Positions 39,191-51,385 of a stretch of DNA of 64,000 nt are shown piece after piece (the first letter of the stretch is position 1; each line of letters begins with the position of its first letter). Position numbers and translations under genes: made by a program. Source of the stretch: Luteimonas sp. YGD11-2 (lineage in GTDB: Bacteria; Pseudomonadota; Gammaproteobacteria; Xanthomonadales; Xanthomonadaceae); contig NZ_CP035376.1 in NCBI RefSeq assembly GCF_004118975.1, positions 1,550,001-1,614,000 of the forward strand, given 5' to 3'. Under the pieces are notes generated by a model. The model saw nothing but the letters and a program-made list of their open reading frames with translations, was not told where the DNA came from and made no database searches.

Positions 39191-42100
39191 ATGGCACGTT
39201 TCTTCATCGATCGCCCGATCTTCGCCTGGGTCATCGCGATCATCATCATGCTGGCCGGCATCCTGTCGATCACCAGCCTGCCGGTGTCGATGTATCCCAC
39301 GGTGGCTCCGCCCGCGATCGAGATCAGCGCCACCTACCCCGGCGCCTCGGCGCAGGTGCTCGAGGACTCGGTGACCCAGGTCATCGAGCAGAACATGAAG
39401 GGCCTCGACGGGCTGATGTACTTCTCGTCGCAGTCGTCGTCCAACGGCATGGCGACGATCACCCTGACCTTCGAGAGCGGCACCGACCCGGACATCGCCC
39501 AGGTGCAGGTGCAGAACAAGCTGCAGCTGGCGATGCCACTGTTGCCGCAGGACGTGCAGCGCCAGGGCGTGAACGTCGCCAAGTCGATGTCGGGCTTCCT
39601 GCAGGTGATCGGCTTCGTCTCCGACGACGGCTCGATGGACGAGGTCGACATCGCCGACTACGTGGCCGCCAACGTCGTCGACCCGCTCAGCCGCGTGCCC
39701 GGCGTGGGCAACATCCAGGTGTTCGGCGGCAAGTACGCCATGCGCATCTGGCTCGACCCCAACAAGCTGCACACCTACCGGCTGTCGATCCCGGAAGTCA
39801 CCACCGCGATCCGCGCGCAGAACGCGCAGGTGGCGATCGGTTCGCTGGGCGGCGCGCCGGCCATCGATGGCCAGCAGATCAACGCCACCATCAACGCCCA
39901 GGACCGCCTGCAGACGCCGGAGCAGTTCCGCGACATCGTCGTGCGCAGCGATGCCGACGGCTCGGTGCTGCGGCTGGGCGACATCGCCCGTGTGGAAATG
40001 GGCACCGAACTCTACGAGTTCACCTCGCGCTACAACGGCGAGCCGGCCACCGGCGTGGCGATCTCGATGTCGACCGGCGCCAACGCGCTCGACACCGCGG
40101 CCGGGGTCCGTAGCGCGCTCGACGAGCTGGAACCGTATTTCCCGGCGGGCATGAAGGTGGTGGTGCCGTTCGACACCACGCCGTTCGTGCGGGTGTCGAT
40201 CAAGAGCGTGGTGACCACGCTGATCGAAGCCATCGTGCTGGTGTTCCTGGTGATGTACCTGTTCCTGCAGAACTTCCGCGCCACCCTGATCCCGACGATC
40301 GCGGTGCCGGTGGTGCTGCTGGGCACCTTCGGCGTGCTCGCGGCGCTGGGCTTCTCGGTCAACATGCTGACGATGTTCGCGATGGTGCTGGCGATCGGGC
40401 TGCTGGTCGACGACGCCATCGTGGTCGTGGAGAACGTCGAACGCATCATGACCGAGGAGGGCCTGTCGCCACTGGAGGCCACCCGCAAGTCGATGGACCA
40501 GATCACCGGCGCGCTGGTCGGTATCGGCGTGGTGCTGTCGGCGGTGTTCGTGCCGATGGCCTTCATGTCGGGCTCGACCGGTGTCATCTACCGGCAGTTC
40601 TCGGTGACGATCGTGTCGGCGATGGCGCTGTCGGTGCTGGTGGCGATCGTGCTGACCCCGGCGCTGTGCGCGACCATGCTCAAGCCGCTGAAGAAGGGCG
40701 AGCACCACGACAGCGGCGGCGGGCGCATGGCGCGCTTCTTCGCCTGGTTCAACCGCGGCTTCGACGCCACCAGCGGCAGATACCGCCGTGGCGTGCGCGC
40801 GATCGTCTCGCGCCCCAGGCGCTGGATGATGGTGTTCGCCGCGATGGTGGTGGTGATGGGCGTGCTGTTCATGCGCCTGCCGACCTCGTTCCTGCCCGAC
40901 GAGGACCAGGGCGTGCTGATGGCGATGGTGCAGACCCCGGTCGGCGCCACCCAGGAACGCACGATGCGCTCGATCGAGGCGCTGGAGCAGCACTTCCTGC
41001 ACAACGAGACGGACGCGGTGGAATCGGTGTTCGCGGTGCAGGGCTTCAGCTTCGCGGGCATGGGCCAGAACACCGGCATGGCCTTCGTCAAGCTCAAGGA
41101 CTGGGACCAGCGCAGCGACGCGTCGCTCAGCGCGTCGGCCGTGGCCGGCCGCGGCATGGGCGCGCTGAGCCGGATCAAGGACGCCTTCATCTTCGTGTTC
41201 GCGCCGCCGGCGATGCCGGAACTGGGCGTCGCCGCCGGCTACTCGTTCTTCCTGCAGGACAACGGCGCGCAGGGCCACGAGGCGCTGCTGGATGCACGCA
41301 ACCAGCTGCTGGGCATGGCGGGGCAGAGCGGGCTGCTGGCCAACGTGCGCCCCAACGGCCAGGAGGACACGCCGCAGCTGCGCATCGATGTCGACGTCGC
41401 CCGCGCCGGCGCGCTGGGCCTGACCCAGGACGCCATCAACGCAACGCTCGCCACCGCGTGGGGCGGCCAGTACATCGACGACTTCATCGACCGTGGCCGG
41501 GTCAAGCGGGTCTATGTGCAGTCCGATGCGCAGTTCCGCATGACCCCGGAGGACTTCAACCAGTGGTCGGTGAAGAACAGTGCCGGCGAGATGGTGCCGT
41601 TCTCCGCGTTCGGCAGCTGGGACTGGGACTACGGTTCGCCGCGCCTGGAGCGCTACAACGGCGTGCCGGCGATGGAGATCCAGGGCGAGGCCGCGCCCGG
41701 CGTGTCCTCGGGTGACGCGATGGCCGAGATCGAACGCCTCGCCGCGCAGCTGCCGCCGGGCTTCGCGATCGAGTGGACCGCGCTGTCCTACCAGGAACGC
41801 GAGGCCGGTTCGCAGACGCCGCTGCTCTACACCATGTCGCTGCTGATCGTGTTCCTGTGCCTGGCCGCGCTGTACGAGAGCTGGAAGGTGCCGACCTCGG
41901 TGCTGCTGGCGGCGCCGATCGGCATCCTCGGTGCGGCGCTGGCGGCGACGGTGTTCGGCCTGGACCGCGACGTCTACTTCCAGGTGGCGATGCTCACCAC
42001 GGTAGGGCTGGTCAGCAAGAACGCGATCCTGATCGTTGAGTTCGCCAAGCAGAACCTGGAAGCCGGCATGGAGGTGATCGAGGCGACCATGCAGGCGGTG

Positions 42101-42370
42101 CGCGACCGCCTGCGGCCGATCGTCATGACCTCGCTGGCGTTCGGTCTCGGCGTTACCCCGCTGGCGCTGTCGTCGGGTGCCGGTTCCGGCGCGCAGAACG
42201 CGATCGGCACCAGCGTGCTCGGCGGCATGATCGTCGGCACCCTGTTCGGGCTGTTCCTGATCCCGCTGTTCTTCGTGGTGGTGCAGAAGGTGTTCGGCGG
42301 CCGGCGCAGGCCGGCGGTGACGGCACCGGCCGTGGCAGGATCGCCGGAGCCGGGCGCCACCGCGCCCTGA
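39191..42370 (+). CDS. RND multidrug efflux transporter (AcrB/MexB type, HAE1)
   Basis: The 1059-residue pump has the AcrB plan: membrane helix 1 ([15 protein letters not shown]), periplasmic porter loops, helices 2-6 with the proton-relay Asp pair in [14 protein letters not shown] (near residue 407), a second porter half and helices 7-12 ending [12 protein letters not shown]. Hydrophobe/amphiphile specificity is inferred from similarity; actual substrates are unknown. It lies 12 bp after the adaptor gene. A 17-residue Ala/Pro-rich C-terminal tail follows. Confidence 0.95.
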   Translation: MARFFIDRPIFAWVIAIIIMLAGILSITSLPVSMYPTVAPPAIEISATYPGASAQVLEDSVTQVIEQNMKGLDGLMYFSSQSSSNGMATITLTFESGTDPDIAQVQVQNKLQLAMPLLPQDVQRQGVNVAKSMSGFLQVIGFVSDDGSMDEVDIADYVAANVVDPLSRVPGVGNIQVFGGKYAMRIWLDPNKLHTYRLSIPEVTTAIRAQNAQVAIGSLGGAPAIDGQQINATINAQDRLQTPEQFRDIVVRSDADGSVLRLGDIARVEMGTELYEFTSRYNGEPATGVAISMSTGANALDTAAGVRSALDELEPYFPAGMKVVVPFDTTPFVRVSIKSVVTTLIEAIVLVFLVMYLFLQNFRATLIPTIAVPVVLLGTFGVLAALGFSVNMLTMFAMVLAIGLLVDDAIVVVENVERIMTEEGLSPLEATRKSMDQITGALVGIGVVLSAVFVPMAFMSGSTGVIYRQFSVTIVSAMALSVLVAIVLTPALCATMLKPLKKGEHHDSGGGRMARFFAWFNRGFDATSGRYRRGVRAIVSRPRRWMMVFAAMVVVMGVLFMRLPTSFLPDEDQGVLMAMVQTPVGATQERTMRSIEALEQHFLHNETDAVESVFAVQGFSFAGMGQNTGMAFVKLKDWDQRSDASLSASAVAGRGMGALSRIKDAFIFVFAPPAMPELGVAAGYSFFLQDNGAQGHEALLDARNQLLGMAGQSGLLANVRPNGQEDTPQLRIDVDVARAGALGLTQDAINATLATAWGGQYIDDFIDRGRVKRVYVQSDAQFRMTPEDFNQWSVKNSAGEMVPFSAFGSWDWDYGSPRLERYNGVPAMEIQGEAAPGVSSGDAMAEIERLAAQLPPGFAIEWTALSYQEREAGSQTPLLYTMSLLIVFLCLAALYESWKVPTSVLLAAPIGILGAALAATVFGLDRDVYFQVAMLTTVGLVSKNAILIVEFAKQNLEAGMEVIEATMQAVRDRLRPIVMTSLAFGLGVTPLALSSGAGSGAQNAIGTSVLGGMIVGTLFGLFLIPLFFVVVQKVFGGRRRPAVTAPAVAGSPEPGATAP

Positions 42371-42375
42371 TGGTT

Positions 42376-42403
42376 GACGGCTGGCGTGTCCGCGCCAGCC
42401 GTC
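42376..42403 (+). terminator. Hairpin between the RND pump and tetR genes
   Basis: Perfect 11-base arms, GACGGCTGGCG (42376-42386) and CGCCAGCCGTC (42393-42403), with a 6-base loop, starting 5 bases after the pump stop. No T-tract follows. It may reduce but not abolish read-through into the regulator, or protect the mRNA end. Confidence 0.5.
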
Positions 42404-42454
42404 ATGGCCCGGGGATGATGTTGTCCACCGCATGCCGTATCACGGAGCACCTGG

Positions 42455-43063
42455 ATGAGCGCAAGACCCAGATCGGAAAAGGCCGAGGCGCGTGCCGAGG
42501 CGCAGCGCACGCGCATCCTCGATGCCGCGCAGCACTGCTTCATCGAGCACGGGTTCCACGGCGCGGGCATGGCGCTCATCGCCGAGACCGCGCAGATGAG
42601 CGCGGGGCTGATCTACCGCTATTTCGAGAGCAAGAGCGCGATCATCCGCGCGATCGTGGAGGAACAGCTGGAATTGCTGCGCGAGGACATCGCACGCAAC
42701 ACGCATCCGGACTTCCCGACGGTGCTCGCGGAGGAATACGGACGCCCGCACCAGTGCGAAGGCCGCCGCATGAGTGCCTCGCTGCTGCTGGAGATCTCGG
42801 CCGAAGCCACCCGCGACCCGCAGATCGCGGCCGCCCTCGACGACTACGACACCACGGTGCGCAATGCGCTGCAGGACTGGCTGACCCGCGCCCGCGAGGC
42901 CGGCGGAATGGCGCTTGACGGTGAAGACGCGCGCAGGCGCGCACTGATGCTGCAGTGCCTGATCGAGGGACTGAAGCTGCGCGAGACCCGCGAACCGGGG
43001 CTCGACCGCGACCTGCTGATGGCCGCGCTGCAGGACGTGGTGCCGCGGATGCTCGACCGCTGA
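42455..43063 (+). CDS. TetR/AcrR-family regulator of the RND operon
   Basis: The 202-residue protein has an N-terminal TetR DNA-binding domain (RILDAAQHCFIEHGFHGAGMALIAETAQMSAGLIYRYFESKSAII, about 18-62) and a C-terminal ligand domain. Location as the last gene of the unit, 84 bp after the pump, and the palindromic operator at the operon promoter suggest it represses adaptor, pump and itself. It ends 59 bp from the convergent fliK. Confidence 0.88.
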   Translation: MSARPRSEKAEARAEAQRTRILDAAQHCFIEHGFHGAGMALIAETAQMSAGLIYRYFESKSAIIRAIVEEQLELLREDIARNTHPDFPTVLAEEYGRPHQCEGRRMSASLLLEISAEATRDPQIAAALDDYDTTVRNALQDWLTRAREAGGMALDGEDARRRALMLQCLIEGLKLRETREPGLDRDLLMAALQDVVPRMLDR

Positions 43064-43122
43064 GCGGCGTGCGGCTGAGCGCGGCGCGACCCGTCATGCC
43101 GGCGCACGGCAGGCGCCATGGC

Positions 43123-44163
43123 TCAGGCGTAGGCGTCGAGCAGCCCCGATCCGCCGTAGCTGATCGCCGATGTCACGGCCGCGCCGGTGGCGGGCTCGTT
43201 GCCCGCGCCGTCGGCGGGCGCCGCTGGACGCGTGTCACCGCCGCGATCGTCGCCACCGGACTGCGCGCCGACATCGGCATGTGCGAGGTGGAAGCCGTGC
43301 TCGCCGAGCAGGTCACGCAGCCGTGGCAGGCCCTGTTCGAGCGCCTGGCGGGTATCGACATGGGCGCTGAAGAATTCGGCGCTGATGCGGTCGCCATCCA
43401 GTTGCAGGCGCACTTCCACCGGCCCGAGGCCGTGCGGCGTGACCTGGATGCGGGCGTGGCCGATCTTCTGTCCGGCCATCCACTGCAGCTGCGCACCGAA
43501 GCGGTCGCCGAAGTCCTCGGCATGGACGTCCGCGGGCGGCAGGGGCGTGGCCAGCACGGGCGGCGGCTCGCGCAGTGCGAGCGGCGCGCCGCCGGCCACC
43601 GCTGGAAGCGCGAACGCAGGCGGAGCCGGTGCGGCATCGCCTGCGGTCTCGAGTTCGACCGGCAGCGGCATCGCGGCCGCGCCATCGTCGAGGCTGGCGG
43701 CAAGCCCCGGTTCCTGCGCAGCGGCCACCGCCAGCGGCTGCGCCGCGGGCGATAGCGCGGTGCTGCTGGCCGCGGGCGCGGCCATCGCGCCGGCGAGGGT
43801 CTGAAGTCCGCCGCGCAGAGTGGTGGAAGCCGCCGACTGCGGTTCCGCATCCGCATCGGCAGGCATGACGATGCCGGGCAGGCCGGCGAGGCCTTCCGGC
43901 GGCCAGGGCAGGGTGGTCAGGGGCTCCGGCGTGAGCACCAGCGACGGATCCGCGGGAATACCCGGCTGCTCGTCGGCGCCCGGCTCCCGCTCCGCCGGCA
44001 CCTTCGCTGCGGCGGCCTCCGGCGCTTCACCGTCGGCCGGTGCCGAAGCGGCGTGCAGCGTGCGCGCGAATTCCCCGCCTCCCTTCGCTGGCGACGACCC
44101 GGATGCCGATGCCGGCGCCTTTGCCGCGGGCGGCAGCGGCGCCGACAGACCCAGCGGAGTCAC
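43123..44163 (-). CDS. fliK: Flagellar hook-length control protein FliK
   Basis: The 346-residue protein has a disordered Ala/Pro-rich ruler region (about 1-230) and the folded C-terminal Flg_hook domain (WMAGQKIGHARIQVTPHGLGPVEVRLQLDGDRISAEFFS), which contacts FlhB to switch export specificity. The GTG start overlaps the fliJ stop (GTGA). It is short for a FliK but complete. The adjacent + strand TetR gene marks the boundary of the inserted efflux operon. Confidence 0.85.
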   Translation of the reverse strand: MTPLGLSAPLPPAAKAPASASGSSPAKGGGEFARTLHAASAPADGEAPEAAAAKVPAEREPGADEQPGIPADPSLVLTPEPLTTLPWPPEGLAGLPGIVMPADADAEPQSAASTTLRGGLQTLAGAMAAPAASSTALSPAAQPLAVAAAQEPGLAASLDDGAAAMPLPVELETAGDAAPAPPAFALPAVAGGAPLALREPPPVLATPLPPADVHAEDFGDRFGAQLQWMAGQKIGHARIQVTPHGLGPVEVRLQLDGDRISAEFFSAHVDTRQALEQGLPRLRDLLGEHGFHLAHADVGAQSGGDDRGGDTRPAAPADGAGNEPATGAAVTSAISYGGSGLLDAYA

Positions 44164-44612
44164 GGGCCGGCGCCTTCCGCGGCCAGTGCAGCCAGGCGAA
44201 CCCGGCGTGCGCCAAGGTCATCGAGTTCGCGCTGCGAGCGGCGCTCGTCGACCACGCGCTCCTGCGCGCGGTAACTCGCCGCAAGCTGTTCGAGCACCTG
44301 CTTGTCGCGGCTGGCCAGCAGCAGGCGGCTGCGCTCGACCTCCACGGTCTGGCGGTGGTTGTCGACCGCGCGGCTCTGCTGTTCGACCGCGCTTTCCAGC
44401 CGCTCCAGGAACGCGCGGCGGTTGGCCAGCTGCGCGGGGCTGGTGGCGGCGAGCTGGCTCTGGCCGTACTCGGCGGCATAGCGGCGCAGCTCGTCGAGCC
44501 GCGACTCGTTCTGTTGCAGCGCCCGCTGGCGATCGGCCAGCACACGGGCGACGGCGTCCTCGTTGTCCTGTGCGCGGTTGAGCAGTGGATCGATGCGTGT
44601 GGACGACTTCAT
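44160..44612 (-). CDS. fliJ: Flagellar export protein FliJ
   Basis: A 150-residue, almost entirely alpha-helical coiled-coil protein with the FliJ heptad pattern ([24 protein letters not shown]). It is the central stalk of the FliI ATPase. It overlaps fliI and fliK by 4 bp each. Identification rests on length, coiled coil and position. Confidence 0.85.
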   Translation of the reverse strand: MKSSTRIDPLLNRAQDNEDAVARVLADRQRALQQNESRLDELRRYAAEYGQSQLAATSPAQLANRRAFLERLESAVEQQSRAVDNHRQTVEVERSRLLLASRDKQVLEQLAASYRAQERVVDERRSQRELDDLGARRVRLAALAAEGAGP

Positions 44613-46033
44613 GCAGGGGACTCCTCGGTGTGCAGCAGGCTCGCGAGCGCGTCGCGGCTGTGGTTCAGGTCGGCGGCGCGGGCCACGTCCTGGCCCAGGA
44701 AGGCCATGATCTCGGGCCAGCGCGCCAGCGCTTCGTCAACCGCCGGATCGCCACCGCGCTGGTAGGCGCCGATGGCGATGAGGTCGCGGTTGGCGTTGTA
44801 GGCGGAAACCAGCCGCTTGAGCGCGCGGATGCGCTCGCGCCAGGTCTCGTCGGCGATCTCGGTGACGACGCGGCTGACCGACGACTCCACGTCGATCGCC
44901 GGGTACAGGCCGGCGTCGGCAATCCGTCGCGACAGCAGGATGTGGCCGTCGAGGATCGCGCGCGCGGCATCGGCGATCGGATCCTGTGGATCGTCGCCTT
45001 CGGTGAGCACGGTGTAGAACGCGGTGATGGAGCCGCGGCCCTTGGCGCCGTTGCCGGCCCGTTCGACCAGCGCCGGCAACTTGGCGAACACCGACGGCGG
45101 GTAGCCGCGGGTGGTCGGCGGCTCGCCGACCGACAGGCCGATCTCGCGCTGCGCCTGCGCGAAGCGGGTCAGCGAATCCATCAGCAGCAGCACGTTGAGG
45201 CCCTGGTCGCGGAACCACTCGGCGATCGCGGTGGCGCGGTAGGCACCATGCAGGCGCGCCAGCGGCGGCCGGTCGGCGGGTGCCGCAACGACCACCGCGC
45301 GACGCAGGCCTTCCTCGCCCAGGGTGCTCTCGACGAAGTCGCGCACTTCGCGGCCGCGCTCACCGATCAGCCCGACCACGATGACGTCGGCGGCGGTGTA
45401 GCGGGTCATCATCCCGAGCAGGGTGGACTTGCCGACGCCGGAGCCCGCGAACAGACCCACGCGCTGGCCGCGGCCGATCGGCAGCAGCGCATTGATCGCG
45501 CGCACGCCGACATCCAGCGGCTGGGTGATCGGCTCGCGCGCGAGCGGATTGATGGCGACGCCGGCCATGCCGACGCTGCCCTCGGCGCGGATGGGGCCCT
45601 TGCCGTCGAGCGGAATGCCGTCGCTGTCGATGACGCGCCCCAACAGGCCTTCGCCGACCTCGACGCCGCCGCGGCGATGCAGCGGCACCACGCGGGCGTT
45701 GGGCAGCAGGCCATGCAGTTCGGCGCTGGGCATCAGCGAGGTGCGGTCGCCGGCAAAGCCGACCACTTCGGCCTCCACCCAGCCGCCGTCGACTTCGACC
45801 CGGCAGGTGGCGCCCATCGGCGCCGCGCAGCCGACCGCCTCCACGGTCAGGCCGATCGCCCGGCGCAGGATGCCCTCGCGGATCAGGCCACGGCCCGCGG
45901 CGGGGTCGGGGCCGGTGGCGGCCAGCCGTGCCGCCAGGCGCAGGTTGCGCGCGCCCAGCCAGCCGGCAGGATCGGCCGGCAGCGCGGCATCGCGCAGGCG
46001 GGCGTCGTCCAGGGCAGAGCCCGCGCCGCTCAT
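44609..46033 (-). CDS. fliI: Flagellum-specific export ATPase FliI
   Basis: The 474-residue F1-type ATPase has the P-loop [24 protein letters not shown], Walker [20 protein letters not shown] and [14 protein letters not shown]. It energises flagellar export with FliH and FliJ. The ATG at 46033 overlaps the fliH stop; the longer frame to 46804 is a shadow over fliH/fliG. Confidence 0.95.
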   Translation of the reverse strand: MSGAGSALDDARLRDAALPADPAGWLGARNLRLAARLAATGPDPAAGRGLIREGILRRAIGLTVEAVGCAAPMGATCRVEVDGGWVEAEVVGFAGDRTSLMPSAELHGLLPNARVVPLHRRGGVEVGEGLLGRVIDSDGIPLDGKGPIRAEGSVGMAGVAINPLAREPITQPLDVGVRAINALLPIGRGQRVGLFAGSGVGKSTLLGMMTRYTAADVIVVGLIGERGREVRDFVESTLGEEGLRRAVVVAAPADRPPLARLHGAYRATAIAEWFRDQGLNVLLLMDSLTRFAQAQREIGLSVGEPPTTRGYPPSVFAKLPALVERAGNGAKGRGSITAFYTVLTEGDDPQDPIADAARAILDGHILLSRRIADAGLYPAIDVESSVSRVVTEIADETWRERIRALKRLVSAYNANRDLIAIGAYQRGGDPAVDEALARWPEIMAFLGQDVARAADLNHSRDALASLLHTEESPA

Positions 46034-46650
46034 GCGCGCGCCCCGGCACGACGCAGCACCGTATCGAGCGCGCCGCGCAGGCGTGCGTCGAGGCTGCCGT
46101 CGATGCGCACGCTTTCGGCGTGCACGCGCAGGTCGCCCCGCGCCAGCGCATGGTCGGCCACCAGCCGCGTGGCCGGTGCCAGTGACAGCAGCGGGGTCAG
46201 CGCGGCGATGTCGTCGGGATGCAGGCGCACCTCCACCTCGCGCGCCGCGCCGCCCACCGCATCCACGGCCTCGGCGACGAGGTCGGCGAGCAGCCCCGGG
46301 TCGGCCTCGTACACGCGCCCGACCAGTCCGCCGGCCACGCGCACGGCGAGGTCGCCAAGCGCCGCCACCACCTCGTTCTCGAGGCGGGCGAGGGGACGCG
46401 AGAAGTTGTCGAGGATGCCCTCGATCTGCGCGGTCAGCCGGCGAATCTCCGCCTGGCCCTGGGCGAACCCTTCGGCGTGGCCGGCCGCATAGCCTTCGTC
46501 GTGGCCTTCGCGATGGGCGTCGTCGCGGATGCGCTGGATCTCCTCCAGCGACGGCGGGCGCGGTAGCTCGACCGGCTCCTCGACCTGTAGGGCCGCGGTC
46601 GTGGTTTCCGCATCCATCGACGGCGCCAGCCAGCGCACCACCGCGTTCAT
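46030..46650 (-). CDS. fliH: Flagellar export ATPase regulator FliH
   Basis: A 206-residue protein: an N-terminal segment with Trp8 (VVRWLAPSM), which docks FliN in homologues, then a helical region with Gly-spaced repeats ([22 protein letters not shown]), typical of FliH, then a FliI-binding C-terminal domain. It overlaps fliG and fliI by 4 bp each. Confidence 0.88.
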   Translation of the reverse strand: MNAVVRWLAPSMDAETTTAALQVEEPVELPRPPSLEEIQRIRDDAHREGHDEGYAAGHAEGFAQGQAEIRRLTAQIEGILDNFSRPLARLENEVVAALGDLAVRVAGGLVGRVYEADPGLLADLVAEAVDAVGGAAREVEVRLHPDDIAALTPLLSLAPATRLVADHALARGDLRVHAESVRIDGSLDARLRGALDTVLRRAGARA

Positions 46651-47663
46651 ACCATCTCCTCGGTGGCACCACCGCCAAGGGTGACCGCGCCCTCATCGGC
46701 AAGCCTGCGCACCACCGCGAGGATCTCCTTCTGCGCGGTCTCGACATCCGACAGCCGCACGGGCCCGCGCGCTTCCATGTCCTCGAGCAGGATCTCGGCG
46801 GCACGCTGCGACATGTTGCGGGTGATCTTCTCGCGCACCTTGGGGTCGGCGCCGCGCAGGGCGACGCCCAGGCGCTCGCCGGACACCTCGCGCAGCACGG
46901 TCTGCAGCTCGCGGTCCTCGAGGTCGATGAGGTCGTCGAACACGAACATGAGGTCCTGGATGCGCTGGCCCAGCTGGGCGTCGACCTTGCGGATCGCCAC
47001 CAGCAGATTCTGGTCCTGGCCGGTGTCCATGTAGTTGAGGATGTTGGCGGCCACCTTCACCCCGCCCACCGCCGAGGACTTGAGGTTCTGGTTGCCGGCG
47101 AACTGCCGCTCCATGATCTCGTTGAGCTCGTTGAGCGCATTCGGCGGGATGCCGTCGAGGGTGGCGATGCGCAGCAGCACGTCGGCGCGGGTGCGCTCGG
47201 GCATCAGCTTCAGGGTGTCGGCGGCCTGGTCGGGATCGAGGTGCGACAGCACGATGGCGATGATCTGCGGGTGCTCGTTGCGCACCAGGTCGGCGATCGC
47301 GCGCGGGTCCATCCACTTCAGGGTGTCGAGACCGGTGGTGTTGCGGCCGAGCAGGATGCGGTCGATCAGGCTGCCGGCCTTGTCGGCACCCAGCGCCTGC
47401 ACCAGCACCGCGCGGATGTAGTCGTCGGCGCCCACGCCCAGCGAGGTCTGGCGGTCGAGTGCGCCCTGGAAGTCGTCCATCACCTTGCCGACCTGTTCGC
47501 GGCTGACCGCGCCCACCGTCGCCATTGCCAGGCCGAGCTTCTGCACTTCCTTGGCGTCCATGTGCTTGAGCACCTCGGCCGCGTCCTCCTCGCCCAGCGA
47601 CAGCAGCAGCACCGCTGCGCGCTGCACGCCGGTGAGGGACTCGCTGTTAAACGGCTGTTTCAT
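46647..47663 (-). CDS. fliG: Flagellar motor switch protein FliG
   Basis: The 338-residue FliG has N-terminal ([23 protein letters not shown]), middle ([21 protein letters not shown] with EHPQ) and C-terminal domains, the latter with the charged torque helix [21 protein letters not shown]. Its ATG lies 17 bases inside the fliF 3' end. Confidence 0.96.
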   Translation of the reverse strand: MKQPFNSESLTGVQRAAVLLLSLGEEDAAEVLKHMDAKEVQKLGLAMATVGAVSREQVGKVMDDFQGALDRQTSLGVGADDYIRAVLVQALGADKAGSLIDRILLGRNTTGLDTLKWMDPRAIADLVRNEHPQIIAIVLSHLDPDQAADTLKLMPERTRADVLLRIATLDGIPPNALNELNEIMERQFAGNQNLKSSAVGGVKVAANILNYMDTGQDQNLLVAIRKVDAQLGQRIQDLMFVFDDLIDLEDRELQTVLREVSGERLGVALRGADPKVREKITRNMSQRAAEILLEDMEARGPVRLSDVETAQKEILAVVRRLADEGAVTLGGGATEEMV

Positions 47664-49335
47664 CGCCCAACCACCCCTTCACGACCTGTGCCACGCGCTT
47701 GGAATCGGTACGGACGGCCTCGCGCGCATGGCGCAGGCGGTCCTCATAGGCATTGGACGGCAGCGCGATCGGTGCGCGCTCGCCGGCGCTGCCGATCTGT
47801 GCGGTGTCGTCGGCCAGCGGCAGCAGTTCGTCCTCCACCAGCCGCACTTCGGCGGTCTGCGGCTCCGGCTTGCGGCGCGGCGCCGGATCGTTGATCTGGC
47901 GGATCGCCGGGCGCACCACGCCGAACAGCAGCGCCAGCACCACGATCGCGCCGAGCAGCAGCCGCAGGCCATCGCGCAGCTGCGGCATCTGCCACCACGG
48001 CGTGCCGCCACCGGCATCCCCGGCCTGTTCGCGCACGAACGGGGCATTCATCACCGAGACCACGTCACCGCGCGCTTCGTCGAAGCCCACCGCCTGGCGC
48101 ACCAGCGCTTCCACGCGCTGCAGTTCGGCCGCGGTCAGCGGCTGCAGGGTGGTCGTGCCTTCCGCACCCGGGCGGGGCACGTGGTCGACCAGCACCGCGG
48201 TGGTGACGCGGCGGATCCGGCCGGGCGGCTGGCGGGTATGGCTCAGCGTGCGGTCGAGCTCGTAGTTGCGGGTGGCGCTGCGCGAGGACTCGGTGGGGTT
48301 GCCGCCGGTCGCGGCCGCCACCGCGGCGTCCACCGCGTCCGGGTCCTCGACGGTCTCGGGCAGGTTGCTGGTGGCGCCGGGGATGCCCTGCGCGCCGGCG
48401 GTGGCCGCGCTGTTCTCGCTGACCTGTTCGCTGCGCAGCTTCGGCGGCTCGGCGTTGAACTGCTCGCGGGCTTCCTCGATCGCGGAGAAGTCCATGTCCA
48501 CGGTGACCTCGGCATTGACGCGGCCGGCGCCGGTCATCGGCTCGAGCAGCTCGCGGATGCGCTGGTTGAACGAGGTTTCCTGGCGGCGCACCTGCTCGAA
48601 CTGCAGCGTGCTCAGTGCCGCGGCGGCGTCCTGGCGGTCGTTGCTGAGCATGCGGCCGTTCTGGTCGACCACGGTCACGCGCTCGGGCGCGAGGTCGGGA
48701 ATGCTGGACGCGACCAGATGCACGATCGCATCCACCTGGCCGCGCTCGAGCTCGGCGCCACCGCGCAGTTCCAGCACCACCGAGGCACTCGCGGCCTCGC
48801 GCTGGCGGGTGAACGCGCTGGGCTTGGGAATGGCCAGGTGCACGCGGGCGTCGCGCACCGGGCGCAGCGCGCTGATGGTGCGCACCAGTTCGGTTTCCAG
48901 CGCGTGCTGGTAGCGCGCGGTCTCGACGAACTGGCTGACGCCGAAGCCTGGGTCGCGCTCCATCATCTCGAAGCCCAGGCGCCCGGATTCGGTGAGCCCG
49001 GAACCGGCAAGCTTCAGCCGCGCGTCGTGTACGTTCTGCTCGGGCACCGAGATCGCGCCGGTGGACTGGTCGATGCGGAACGGGATCTGCGCGGTACGCA
49101 GCAGGTCGGTGGCCTCGGCGGTGGCCTTGGCGTCGAGCCCGGCATACAGCGGCACGTAGCCCGGCTTCTGCGACCAGAAGAACACGATCAGCCCCAGCGC
49201 CACGGCGCCGGCCAGCAGCAGCATCTTCCCCAGCCGCCGCGCCAGCTGCATTTTCTCGAGCCGATCGAACACCTCGACCGCCTTTTCGCCGGCCTTGTCC
49301 GCGCGGAGCGCTTCTCTCGACAACGTGATCGCCAT
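47647..49335 (-). CDS. fliF: Flagellar MS-ring protein FliF
   Basis: The 562-residue FliF has two membrane helices (about 37-53 and 447-465) bounding the periplasmic ring-building motifs (VPLYAGLDAKATAEATDLLR, PGFGVSQFVETARYQHALETELVRTI) and a C-terminal cytoplasmic tail that binds FliG. The hallmark segment of SecA-YscJ/FliF is well preserved. It follows fliE by 36 bp. Confidence 0.95.
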   Translation of the reverse strand: MAITLSREALRADKAGEKAVEVFDRLEKMQLARRLGKMLLLAGAVALGLIVFFWSQKPGYVPLYAGLDAKATAEATDLLRTAQIPFRIDQSTGAISVPEQNVHDARLKLAGSGLTESGRLGFEMMERDPGFGVSQFVETARYQHALETELVRTISALRPVRDARVHLAIPKPSAFTRQREAASASVVLELRGGAELERGQVDAIVHLVASSIPDLAPERVTVVDQNGRMLSNDRQDAAAALSTLQFEQVRRQETSFNQRIRELLEPMTGAGRVNAEVTVDMDFSAIEEAREQFNAEPPKLRSEQVSENSAATAGAQGIPGATSNLPETVEDPDAVDAAVAAATGGNPTESSRSATRNYELDRTLSHTRQPPGRIRRVTTAVLVDHVPRPGAEGTTTLQPLTAAELQRVEALVRQAVGFDEARGDVVSVMNAPFVREQAGDAGGGTPWWQMPQLRDGLRLLLGAIVVLALLFGVVRPAIRQINDPAPRRKPEPQTAEVRLVEDELLPLADDTAQIGSAGERAPIALPSNAYEDRLRHAREAVRTDSKRVAQVVKGWLGDETAV

Positions 49336-49371
49336 GGTGTCCGGTGGTCCCCTGGAGCTGTTCGGGCCGCG

Positions 49372-49758
49372 TTACAGCGGCATGTTCATGACGTCCTGGT
49401 ACGCCTGCACCAGCCGGTTGCGCACTTCCACGGTGGCGCGGAAGGCGACCTGCGACTGCTGCGCGGCGACCATCACCTTGGCGAGGTCCGCGCCGGGCTC
49501 ACCCAGTTCGAACGCCCGCACCAGTTCACCGCTGCGCTGCTGCGCGCCGTTCACGCCTTCCAGCGCGCTGCGCAGGGTGGCGCCGAAGCTCGGCGTGGTC
49601 GCGGTGGCACCGCCGACGCCGCCGATCCCGCCCTGCAGCCCGCCGGGTGCGGGGATCGCATCCGACCGCGGCACATCGGCGCCCACGGTCTGGCGCACCT
49701 GGCCCTGGTAGCTGCGGATCTGCGAGAGGACGGAATCGATCGAATGGCTCATCGACAT
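49372..49758 (-). CDS. fliE: Flagellar hook-basal body protein FliE
   Basis: A 128-residue protein with the FliE C-terminal pattern (FELGEPGADLAKVMVAAQQSQVAFRATVEVRNRLVQAYQDVMNMPL), the adaptor between the MS ring and the rod. A Gly-rich linker lies at about 35-50. A sigma-54 element 29 bases upstream makes fliE the first gene of fliE-K. Confidence 0.92.
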   Translation of the reverse strand: MSMSHSIDSVLSQIRSYQGQVRQTVGADVPRSDAIPAPGGLQGGIGGVGGATATTPSFGATLRSALEGVNGAQQRSGELVRAFELGEPGADLAKVMVAAQQSQVAFRATVEVRNRLVQAYQDVMNMPL

Positions 49759-49786
49759 GCGGCTGGCGGGAGTCCCCGTTCACCAT

Positions 49787-49800
49787 GCAAGCCGCGTGCC
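49787..49800 (-). promoter_or_regulatory. Sigma-54 promoter of fliE-F-G-H-I-J-K
   Basis: Minus strand reads GGCACGCGGCTTGC, seven bases of TGGCACG intact apart from the first and a full TTGC, with GG and GC 10 bases apart. The predicted start site is about 18 bases before the fliE ATG. Confidence 0.65.
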
Positions 49801-49878
49801 GCAATGGGTGCCGCTCACTGGATCGTGGCTGATGACAGGTCGCCGCCGCGCGCCATCGAATGGATATGCGCCCGCCGC

Positions 49879-49928
49879 GACCCTTCTCCCGCCTGCGGGA
49901 GAAGGTGCCCCGAAGGGGCGGATGAGGG
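49879..49928. repeat. 50-base double-hairpin repeat, copy 1, abutting the fleQ stop
   Basis: This element contains two hairpins: CTTCTCCCGC/GCGGGAGAAG-like arms and GCCCC-GAA-GGGGC. It ends two bases before the fleQ stop codon. A second copy, inverted, at 58661-58710 matches at 48 of 50 positions. It may serve as a transcript end for fleQ. Such CTTCTCCCG repeats are dispersed in Xanthomonadaceae. Confidence 0.8.
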
Positions 49929-49930
49929 AC

Positions 49931-51381
<1,451 letters not shown>

Positions 51382-51385
<4 letters not shown>

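Noticed and set aside
38351-42433. Very long minus-strand open frame (1360 codons) opposite the RND operon
   Set aside because: It is antisense to well-recognised adaptor and pump genes, is His/Arg/Gln-rich without domains, and arises from high-GC third-position bias.
37709-43122. Mobile element carrying the efflux operon
   Set aside because: No integrase, transposase, terminal repeats or target duplication were seen, and composition matches the surroundings.
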